NCBI GenBank assembly: GCA_016782445.1
Contig: JADHYM010000013.1
Span: 1 to 36,761, forward strand
DNA from: Candidatus Omnitrophota bacterium
GTDB lineage: Bacteria > Omnitrophota > Gorgyraeia > JABMRN01 > RBG-13-46-9
Direction: 5' to 3'
Length of the DNA stretch: 36,761 nucleotides
Shown here: piece by piece, positions 31,366 to 36,761 of the stretch
Layout: every line of letters starts with the position of its first letter
Position numbering within the stretch: the stretch's first letter is position 1
Notes under the pieces: model-generated
The model's input: the letters and a program-made list of their open reading frames with translations, nothing else
What the model was told of the DNA's origin: nothing
Databases searched by the model: none
Made by a program: the position numbers and the translations under genes

Positions 31366-31386
31366 AATTAGTGCTGGGTCAATTCG
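31361..31386. repeat. Right inverted repeat of the GIY-YIG cassette
   Basis: Partner of 31109-31134. The stop codon TAA of the nuclease gene (31363-31365) is inside it. The sequence after the arm (TCAATTCGGCC) resembles TCAATTCGCAC at the edge of the hairpin repeat copy A. Confidence 0.85.
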
Positions 31387-31413
31387 GCCTTGCAGAGAGA
31401 AATTCGAGGTAGA

Positions 31414-31453
31414 TGTAGTTATGAAAAATTTTCTGAAATTTTTCATAACTACA
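31414..31453 (+). repeat. Perfect 18-bp hairpin upstream of the RRM gene
   Basis: TGTAGTTATGAAAAATTT and AAATTTTTCATAACTACA pair without mismatch around the loop TCTG. It ends ten bases before the ribosome site of the RRM gene. It could be a palindromic repeat element, a terminator-like structure or a leader regulator; the base pairing itself is certain. Confidence 0.8.
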
Positions 31454-31463
31454 GGTCTCATTG

Positions 31464-31475
31464 AAAGGAGGTGAT
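31464..31475 (+). promoter_or_regulatory. Full-length Shine-Dalgarno sequence of the RRM gene
   Basis: AAAGGAGGTGAT is complementary to all 12 bases of the standard 16S rRNA 3' end. It fixes the start of the RRM gene at ATG 31482 and implies very strong ribosome recruitment. Confidence 0.8.
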
Positions 31476-31481
31476 TTAGAA

Positions 31482-31754
31482 ATGAAGAAACTTTATGTAG
31501 GCAATCTAAATTTTGACACAACCGAAGAGGATCTAAAGCAATTCGTAGAAGAGTTTGCCCCGACTAAGAGCGTTCAGATAATACGCGATAAATTCTCGAA
31601 TCGCTCGAAAGGATTCGGGTTTGTTGAAATAGAGTCCGATGACACTCAAGAGATCGTAGGAAAACTCAACGGTGCCGAATTCAAAGGAAGAAAGCTTCGC
31701 GTTGACGAGGCGAAGCCTTTGAAGAAGGATTTTGACGGCGGAAACAGAATGTGA
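31482..31754 (+). CDS. RRM-domain RNA-binding protein (cold-shock-type Rbp)
   Basis: 90 residues from ATG 31482. A single RRM with RNP2 KLYVGNLNF at the N-terminus and RNP1 KGFGFVEI near residue 47; the rest is a short tail ending in KPLKKDFDGG. Bacterial stand-alone RRM proteins of this size (cyanobacterial Rbp type) bind single-stranded RNA and are often induced by cold. The leader carries an 18-bp perfect hairpin and an exceptionally complete Shine-Dalgarno sequence, so post-transcriptional control is plausible. The next gene follows after 12 bases. Confidence 0.92.
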   Translation: MKKLYVGNLNFDTTEEDLKQFVEEFAPTKSVQIIRDKFSNRSKGFGFVEIESDDTQEIVGKLNGAEFKGRKLRVDEAKPLKKDFDGGNRM

Positions 31755-31766
31755 CTTTGAGGAACT

Positions 31767-32549
31767 TTGTCAGAGAAAAAGAGCTATAAGTTCATTTATG
31801 GCCCTGTTTCTTCGTGGAGACTGGGGATCTCGCTTGGAATAGACCCCGTATATACGGGCAAGGGAAAGGTTTGTCCTTTTGACTGCATCTATTGCCAGGC
31901 CGGAAAAACCCGGCGTTATACGTGCCAGAGGAAGCGGTTTATCACGACGGATAAAATCGTAAGAGAGGTAAGATCGCTTCCACCTGTCAGGGCTGATTAC
32001 GTAACGCTTTCCGGTGCGGGAGAGCCGACGCTGGCGCGAAATCTCGGAGAAATCATTTCTTGGCTAAAGAAAAAAAAATATGAAAAAATAGCTGTTTTAA
32101 CGAACGCGGCGCTTTTTTCGAACGCGCTTGTCAGGAAGGGCCTTCGTGATGCGAATCTCGTAATAGCCAAGCTTGACGCTGCGAGCGAAGAAGTTTTTAA
32201 AATAGTTAATAAGCCAGCCGGGTACTTAAGGCTCAAAAAAGTCATTAACGGTATAAAGAAATTCAAAAAAAGCTTTAAGGGTAAACTAGCGCTTCAGATC
32301 ATGTTCCTTAAAGAAAACAAACACGAAGCCCGGGCCCTTGCGAAAATCGCGCGTGAAATAAATCCCGATTTCATTCAGATTAATACGCCTACGCGGCCTT
32401 CCCGGGGCATGGCGCTTTCGCCGGACGAAATAAAAAAGATAAAAAAGGAATTTAAAGGATTGAAAGTCGTAAGCGTATATGACGCTAAAAAGAAAAAAGT
32501 CAAAACGAAAATCAAAAGCAACTTAGCAGAAAGACGTGGGAAAAGATGA
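31767..32549 (+). CDS. Radical SAM protein of the COG0731 (wyosine-related) type
   Basis: 260 residues. The cluster motif is CPFDCIYC (CxxxCxxC) after the family's IYGPVSSWRLGISLGIDP opening; TLSGAGEPTLA is the SAM-binding GEP-type segment, and the C-terminal region includes IQINTPTRPSRG. The tail is lysine-rich. Homologues are annotated as Fe-S oxidoreductases related to wyosine biosynthesis, but the bacterial role is unknown. The TTG at 31767 is the only nearby in-frame start; GAGGAA is only three bases from it, so the exact start is uncertain. Confidence 0.85.
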   Translation: MSEKKSYKFIYGPVSSWRLGISLGIDPVYTGKGKVCPFDCIYCQAGKTRRYTCQRKRFITTDKIVREVRSLPPVRADYVTLSGAGEPTLARNLGEIISWLKKKKYEKIAVLTNAALFSNALVRKGLRDANLVIAKLDAASEEVFKIVNKPAGYLRLKKVINGIKKFKKSFKGKLALQIMFLKENKHEARALAKIAREINPDFIQINTPTRPSRGMALSPDEIKKIKKEFKGLKVVSVYDAKKKKVKTKIKSNLAERRGKR

Positions 32550-32622
32550 GCACGCAACCGCCCGACGACCGACGTTTCGCCCGACGCAACCGCAACCGAT
32601 CAACGCATGACGGGTTGACAGT
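32550..32622. other. C-rich spacer before trxB
   Basis: 73 bases rich in CGCAACCG/CCGACG units, with C well above G on the plus strand. No hairpin with a T-tract. It could act as a Rho-loading region or be simple sequence; no gene is seen. Confidence 0.35.
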
Positions 32623-33558
32623 ATGAACATATACGACATAATCATAATCGGAGCCGGCCCTGCGGGCCTTACCGCGGCACTTTATGCATCGCGTGCGCGG
32701 CTTAAAACGCTTGTAATGGAAAGCACCTCATGCGTGAGCCAGGCTGCTACTGCCAGCCACATTGAAAACTACCCGGGTTTTGAAAAAATATCAGGCTTTG
32801 ATCTGGTGGAAAAATTGAAAAAACAGGCTGTAAATTTCGGAGCGGAATTCAGGCAAGACGAGGTAATTTCTGTCAAAAAAAGCAGCGGTAATGCCTGGGC
32901 AGTAAATACATCTTCGGGAAACATTGAAGCCTTATCTCTCATAGTTGCCTCCGGCGCGAGGCCTAAAAAACTCGATATTCCTGGCGAAGAAGAGTTTCGC
33001 GGAAAGGGCGTATCGTATTGCGCGACCTGCGACGGCGCGTTCTTCAGGGATAAGAATATCGTAGTTGTAGGCGGGGGAAACACTGCCGTAGAAGAAGCCA
33101 TTTTCCTTACCAAGTTCGGTAAGAAGGTTACTATTATTCACAGAAGGGACCGTTTAAGGGCGACAAAGATAATACAGGAGCGGGCCCTCGCGAATAAAAA
33201 AATAGAATTTGTATGGAATTCGGTTGTGAAGGAAATACTCGGGAAACAGAAAGTAGAAGCAATCAAGACAGAAGATATAAATGACAAAAAGACAAAAGAA
33301 ATACCTTGCGATGGGGTTTTTATGCTCATAGGGTACGCCCCGAATACGGATTTTTTAAAAGGCACACTTTCTATAAACAACTCGGGCTATATCCTGACGG
33401 ACGAAAACATGAAGACCTCAAAGGAGGGGATTTTTGCCGCGGGTGACGCGAGAAAGAAATTACTGCTTCAGATCATAACCGCTTGCGGCGAAGGCGCCAC
33501 AGCAGCGACTTCGGCGAGACTATATGTAGAGGAATTAAAGGGAACGACATATAAATGA
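32623..33558 (+). CDS. trxB: Thioredoxin reductase
   Basis: 311 residues, standard length. FAD fold GAGPAGLTAALYASRA, the redox-active disulfide CATC (YCATCDGAFFRDK), the NADPH fold VVGGGNTAVEEAIFL and the C-terminal FAD motif GIFAAGDARKKLLLQIITACGEGA are all present. It reduces thioredoxin with NADPH. The Cys pair is intact, so the enzyme should be active. TTGACA lies five bases before the ATG without a ribosome site. The stop overlaps the next start by four bases (ATGA). Confidence 0.95.
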   Translation: MNIYDIIIIGAGPAGLTAALYASRARLKTLVMESTSCVSQAATASHIENYPGFEKISGFDLVEKLKKQAVNFGAEFRQDEVISVKKSSGNAWAVNTSSGNIEALSLIVASGARPKKLDIPGEEEFRGKGVSYCATCDGAFFRDKNIVVVGGGNTAVEEAIFLTKFGKKVTIIHRRDRLRATKIIQERALANKKIEFVWNSVVKEILGKQKVEAIKTEDINDKKTKEIPCDGVFMLIGYAPNTDFLKGTLSINNSGYILTDENMKTSKEGIFAAGDARKKLLLQIITACGEGATAATSARLYVEELKGTTYK

Positions 33559-34526
33559 GCAAAGCGCTGGGGTTATTATCAGGAGGCCTTGACAGCATTT
33601 TAGCCATCAAGGTATTAGAGGAGCAGGGCATCAATGTTACCGGCATAACGTTCGTTACGCCTTTTTTCGGTCCGAAAAAGGCTGAAAAAGCGGCAAAAAC
33701 GCTGGGCATCCGGCTCATTATTAAAAATATAACGGAAGAGCACCTTGTGATGCTTAAAAATCCGCGGTACGGTTACGGAAGCGGCATGAACCCGTGCATA
33801 GATTGCCATGGCCTTATGCTCAAAATTGCGGGTGAGATCATGGAGCGTGAAGGCTTTGATTTTATTTTTACGGGGGAAGTGCTCGGCGAACGGCCAATGT
33901 CACAGAATAAACAGTCTCTTGGTATCGTCGGGAAGCTTTCAGGGTACAGGGAATATATACTTAGGCCATTAAGCGCCAGGCTTCTCGAGGAAACAAAGCC
34001 GGAAAAAGAGGGCCGTGTTGACAGGTCCCGCCTTCTTGACCTTAACGGCAGGCAAAGGACAAGACAATTTGAGATGGCGGAAAAATATGGGATAAAGGAT
34101 TACCCCAACCCGGCAAGCGGCTGTCTTCTTACGGACCCGGGTTTTTCAAAGCGTTTAAGAGACCTCTTTGAGAACGAGGGCGATGTTCCCACCGGCGAAA
34201 TAGAGCTTTTGAAGGCCGGCCGGCATGTTCGCATGAAGGAGGGCCCTAAGATAATAATCGGAAGGAATGAAGGAGATAACATGTCTTTGGCCGGGATAGA
34301 GCAGTCTAAGTACTATCTTTTCGCGCCCATGGGCGTTAAGGGGCCGTATTGCATGATTCCTAAGAATATGAATGCGGAACTTCTTGACAAGGCTGCTTTG
34401 CTTTGTGTAAGCTATTGCAGCGCCCAAGAAGGCGAGGAAGTTACTATCAGGGAAAAAGGAAAAAGCCAAGGGAAATCCGTAAAAACAATATTTTCCAAAT
34501 CCAATCGCCCGACGGAATTTGTATAG
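33555..34526 (+). CDS. PP-loop ATPase, ThiI/MnmA-like tRNA thiolation protein
   Basis: 323 residues. The N-terminus is an adenylating PP-loop (GLLSGGLDSILAIKVLEEQG). Further conserved parts are GMNPCIDCHGLMLKIAGEIM (CxxC), FIFTGEVLGERPMSQNK, and PASGCLLTDPGFSKRLRDLF with another cysteine. This family is commonly annotated as ThiI-like or tRNA (5-methylaminomethyl-2-thiouridylate) methyltransferase-like; it lacks the THUMP domain of ThiI. A role in sulfur transfer to tRNA is likely, with sulfur from NifS. It overlaps trxB by 4 bp, and the partner DUF6485 protein follows after 12 bases. Confidence 0.83.
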   Translation: MSKALGLLSGGLDSILAIKVLEEQGINVTGITFVTPFFGPKKAEKAAKTLGIRLIIKNITEEHLVMLKNPRYGYGSGMNPCIDCHGLMLKIAGEIMEREGFDFIFTGEVLGERPMSQNKQSLGIVGKLSGYREYILRPLSARLLEETKPEKEGRVDRSRLLDLNGRQRTRQFEMAEKYGIKDYPNPASGCLLTDPGFSKRLRDLFENEGDVPTGEIELLKAGRHVRMKEGPKIIIGRNEGDNMSLAGIEQSKYYLFAPMGVKGPYCMIPKNMNAELLDKAALLCVSYCSAQEGEEVTIREKGKSQGKSVKTIFSKSNRPTEFV

Positions 34527-34538
34527 GGAGAAATTAAA

Positions 34539-34739
34539 ATGGAATGCGAAAAAGGAAAGAACGCAGCAAATTGTAATTGCACATATGAGCCGTGCTCGAG
34601 AAAAGGCATCTGTTGCGAGTGTATACAGTATCACATGAATAATTCGCAGGTCCCGGCGTGCTTTTTTTCTAAGGAAGCCGAAAAGACATACGATCGTTCG
34701 ATAGAGAATTTTATTACCGACTACAAGAAGAAAAGATAA
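34539..34739 (+). CDS. DUF6485 family Cys-rich small protein
   Basis: 66 residues with eight cysteines ([30 protein letters not shown]), matching the short DUF6485 family. The cysteine spacing suggests zinc or Fe-S binding. GGGAG about ten bases before the ATG supports the start. Function is unknown. It follows the ThiI-like gene closely and precedes tRNA-Arg, so a tie to tRNA or sulfur metabolism is possible by position only. Confidence 0.87.
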   Translation: MECEKGKNAANCNCTYEPCSRKGICCECIQYHMNNSQVPACFFSKEAEKTYDRSIENFITDYKKKR

Positions 34740-34742
34740 TTC

Positions 34743-34779
34743 CTGCGAAGCCATGAGCGAAAGCATCATGGCGTAGCAG
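34743..34779 (+). other. Hairpin between DUF6485 and tRNA-Arg
   Basis: CTGC-GAA-GCCATGA pairs with TCATGGC-GTA-GCAG around a nine-base loop, ending three bases before the tRNA. It may terminate or process the upstream mRNA or help 5' maturation of the tRNA. No T-tract. Confidence 0.45.
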
Positions 34780-34782
34780 AAT

Positions 34783-34856
<74 letters not shown>

Positions 34857-34865
34857 CTCTTAATT

Positions 34866-35333
34866 ATGCAAAATCTACACGAACACTATATGCGCATGGC
34901 GCTTAAAGAGGCACAAATTGCCTTCGGAAAGGACGAGGTTCCTGTAGGCGCTGTAATTGTTTACAAAGGGCAGATTATAGCCCGGGCGCACAATCAAATA
35001 AAGATGCTGAAAGACCCTACTGCTCATGCGGAAATGATAGCAATAACGCAGGCAGCGGCATTTCTGAAGAACGAGCGATTGAACGAGTGCGACGTGTATG
35101 TTACAATAGAGCCGTGCCCGATGTGCGTCGGGGCAATGGTGCTTGGCCGCATAAAAAATTTATATTACGCCACTGAAGATCTGAAAACGGGCGCATGTGG
35201 GTCGATCTGCGATTTGATCGGGCATAAAAAACTCAATCACCGGATAAAGGTAACACAGGGCATACTTAGAGACGAGTGCCGTGCGGTTATTCAGGAGTTC
35301 TTTAAGCGAAAGCGCAGTCTTACTAAAGCATAG
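34866..35333 (+). CDS. tadA: tRNA-specific adenosine deaminase TadA
   Basis: 155 residues. Zinc and catalytic residues are in place: HAEMIAI (His54, Glu56) and PCPMCVGAM (Cys84, Cys87); VPVGAVIV and the TGACGS segment complete the family pattern. The enzyme converts A34 to inosine in tRNA-Arg(ACG), its main bacterial substrate, which is encoded nine bases upstream. No Shine-Dalgarno sequence lies between the tRNA and the ATG; release of the tRNA from a joint transcript would leave a leader of about nine bases. The N-terminal segment MQNLHEHYMRMAL aligns with E. coli TadA, supporting this start. Confidence 0.95.
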   Translation: MQNLHEHYMRMALKEAQIAFGKDEVPVGAVIVYKGQIIARAHNQIKMLKDPTAHAEMIAITQAAAFLKNERLNECDVYVTIEPCPMCVGAMVLGRIKNLYYATEDLKTGACGSICDLIGHKKLNHRIKVTQGILRDECRAVIQEFFKRKRSLTKA

Positions 35334-35349
35334 GCACGCCAAAATAATA

Positions 35350-35380
35350 TGAAGATTAGGATTGACATTCCTAATTTTCA
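35350..35380. promoter_or_regulatory. Inverted repeat around the -35 box of the DUF4143 ATPase gene (candidate operator)
   Basis: TGAAGATTAGGA (35350-35361) and TCCTAATTTTCA (35369-35380) are 12-bp arms with one mismatch, separated by TTGACAT, which contains the -35 box. A dimeric repressor binding here would block the promoter. Confidence 0.6.
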
Positions 35381-35389
35381 TGATATACT
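35362..35389 (+). promoter_or_regulatory. Promoter producing a probably leaderless DUF4143 ATPase mRNA
   Basis: TTGACA at 35362-35367, a 16-bp spacer and TATACT at 35384-35389, with ATG 35396 six bases downstream. Confidence 0.7.
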
Positions 35390-35395
35390 TGCTAT

Positions 35396-36559
35396 ATGAT
35401 AATCCTGAGAAAAAAATATATAGAGGAAATATCGGATAAATTCAAAGTTTTTCCGATAGTTTCAATTCTTGGGCCCCGCCAGTGCGGTAAAACAACCCTG
35501 GCTAAACAATATATTGCCGCCACGAAAAAAAACGTAGAATTTTATGACCTGGAAAAGCCTTCGGATTTCGACGCTTTAGAAGACCCATTTTTGGTGCTGG
35601 AAAAAAAGAAAGGATTAGTTGTTATTGATGAGATCCAGCGTATACCAAAAATCTTCGAAACGTTAAGAGTTATAGCAGACACTAATAAGAATGTTAAGTT
35701 CTTGATTCTGGGAAGCGCTTCCCCTCATATTATTAAAAATGTATCTGAAACGCTTGCCGGACGCGTTGGCTTCATCGATTTGTCGGGATTCAGCATTTCT
35801 GAAATGCATTACGAGCATGTGTCCAGGCTTTGGATCCGCGGGGGTTTTCCGGCAGTATATCTCGCGAAAAATGACGATATTTCATTTTTAAGAAGAGAAG
35901 AACTTATTCGAACGTTTTTAGAGAGAGATATTCAGCTTTTTGGGTTTAACATATCTCCGGTTAAACTAAGAAGATTTTGGACAATGCTGGCGCATTATCA
36001 CGGCAAACAATTTAATGCCAGTGAAATGGCCAAAAGCCTGGATATTGATAGCAAGACGGCTAGAAATTATCTGGATTTGTTATGCGGTACCTATATGACA
36101 AGAGAGATTCTTCCATGGGTGAATAATACAAAGAAACGGTTAGTAAAAGCGCCTAAAATATATTTTAAGGATACAGGACTATTGCATGCCTTGTTAATGC
36201 TGAAGAACGAGAAGGAAGTTACACATCATCCTGTCTGTGGATTTTCCTGGGAAGGTTTTGCGATGGGAGAAGTGATCTCATTGATGAACCTGCCGGCGGG
36301 GAAAGTTTTCTATTGGGCCGTTCATGAGCAGGCAGAATTGGATATGCTTTTTTTTCTACACGGGAAAGCAATAGGAGTAGAGTTTAAATATAAATCAAGC
36401 CCAAAGTTCGAAAAATCCATGTTTCAGGCCATAAAGGAACTAAACTTGGAGAAATTATATATCGTGTATCCCGGGGACAAGATGCGCCCGCTCAACGATA
36501 AAGCTTCTCTTGTGCCTTTGAAAAAATTAAGTATAATAAAGAAAGAATTGGAAAATTGA
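35396..36559 (+). CDS. AAA-type ATPase with C-terminal DUF4143 domain
   Basis: 387 residues. Walker A GPRQCGKTT near residue 27, Walker B VVIDEIQRIPK near 80, sensor-1 LILGSASPHI, and an arginine motif LAGRVGFIDLSGFSISEM. The C-terminal part is DUF4143, with a winged-helix segment (NASEMAKSLDIDSKTARNYLDLL) and the nuclease-like core WEGFAMGEVISL, QAELDMLFFLHGKAIGVEFKYK that has the D...E-x-K pattern of PD-(D/E)XK enzymes. These ATPases are abundant, often in multiple copies, in anaerobes and archaea; function is unclear, and a link to mobile or toxin-like systems has been suggested but is not shown here. It has its own leaderless promoter with an inverted repeat. Confidence 0.9.
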   Translation: MIILRKKYIEEISDKFKVFPIVSILGPRQCGKTTLAKQYIAATKKNVEFYDLEKPSDFDALEDPFLVLEKKKGLVVIDEIQRIPKIFETLRVIADTNKNVKFLILGSASPHIIKNVSETLAGRVGFIDLSGFSISEMHYEHVSRLWIRGGFPAVYLAKNDDISFLRREELIRTFLERDIQLFGFNISPVKLRRFWTMLAHYHGKQFNASEMAKSLDIDSKTARNYLDLLCGTYMTREILPWVNNTKKRLVKAPKIYFKDTGLLHALLMLKNEKEVTHHPVCGFSWEGFAMGEVISLMNLPAGKVFYWAVHEQAELDMLFFLHGKAIGVEFKYKSSPKFEKSMFQAIKELNLEKLYIVYPGDKMRPLNDKASLVPLKKLSIIKKELEN

Positions 36560-36564
36560 TCTTA

Positions 36565-36657
<93 letters not shown>

Positions 36658-36664
36658 CAGTCTT

Positions 36665-36740
36665 CGCCGCAATATTTTCATCAGGCTTCATTGAATACTT
36701 ACGTATTCGATTTCGCCTGATTCCATGTTGCGGCTTCGCC
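36665..36740. repeat. Long imperfect hairpin downstream of tRNA-Ser
   Basis: Nested complementary blocks: GCCGCAA/TTGCGGC on the outside, TCAGGC/GCCTGA in the middle and GAATAC/GTATTC at the tip with loop TTAC. TTCGCCTGATT also occurs twice as a direct repeat (about 36711 and 36735). No gene is visible in 36657-36761. It resembles a repeat element next to a tRNA. Confidence 0.55.
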
Positions 36741-36761
36741 TGATTAGCGGGCGATATTATC

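Overview
The window reads as a bacterial chromosome segment with dense gene packing, short spacers, many 1-29 bp gene overlaps and no phage or conjugation genes. The gene set fits an anaerobic or low-oxygen member of an uncultivated lineage: Clostridia/Thermotoga-type glycerol operon with a DUF1667 protein, FeoAB, NifS/NifU, many Fe-S and radical SAM proteins, and DUF6485. My impression is Omnitrophota-like, but nothing in the window proves the phylum. Two tRNA genes are present, tRNA-Arg(ACG) and tRNA-Ser(GCT). There is no rRNA and no CRISPR.

Layout. 1-1.3 kb is an AT-rich accessory edge: the 3' part of a GIY-YIG nuclease gene, a 370-bp non-coding stretch, and an HTH antitoxin/Doc toxin pair behind four GTTAAC sites. 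1.4-7.9 kb holds two paralogous radical SAM proteins, a nitronate monooxygenase/FabK-type flavoprotein, a DEAD-box helicase and a degenerate YchF-like protein, closed by a clear terminator. 7.9-9.3 kb has a small secreted protein (minus strand) and an alpha/beta hydrolase. 9.4-13.6 kb is a glycerol operon: glpK, a GlpA-type dehydrogenase with a BFD [2Fe-2S] tail, a second flavoprotein and DUF1667. 13.7-16.3 kb carries small secreted proteins, a short DnaJ and a periplasmic coiled-coil protein. 16.3-19.6 kb is DUF523-DUF456-feoA-feoB, meeting a convergent ttcA-like gene. 20.7-25.2 kb has a CPA2 antiporter with CBS domains, nifS, nifU and a convergent polyprenyl synthase. 25.3-29.1 kb has MscS, an rRNA methyltransferase, an HD-like protein, PlsC and a lipoprotein. 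29.2-31.1 kb is an APC permease fused to a PTS EIIA domain. 31.1-31.4 kb is a GIY-YIG gene framed exactly by inverted repeats. 31.4-34.7 kb has an RRM protein behind a perfect hairpin, a radical SAM protein, TrxB, a ThiI-like PP-loop protein and DUF6485. 34.8-36.7 kb has tRNA-Arg(ACG), tadA, a DUF4143 ATPase and tRNA-Ser(GCT).

How the genes fit together. Iron import (FeoAB), sulfur mobilisation (NifS) and scaffold (NifU) would feed the many Fe-S enzymes here (radical SAM proteins, TtcA-like thiolase, DUF1667, the BFD domains). The glycerol operon should produce DHAP and pass electrons through flavin and Fe-S carriers. tRNA maturation is represented by TtcA-like, ThiI-like and TadA proteins.

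The most unusual signals are non-coding: (i) a GIY-YIG ORF whose start and stop codons lie inside 26-bp inverted repeats, plus a second GIY-YIG gene whose 3' end carries a 21-bp sequence found in inverse at the tRNA-Ser 3' end; (ii) a two-copy hairpin family whose stem differs by three compensatory pairs; (iii) tRNA-Arg(ACG) nine bases upstream of tadA, whose product would edit that tRNA; (iv) at least five genes whose promoter -10 box lies 6-7 bases before the start codon, implying leaderless mRNAs.
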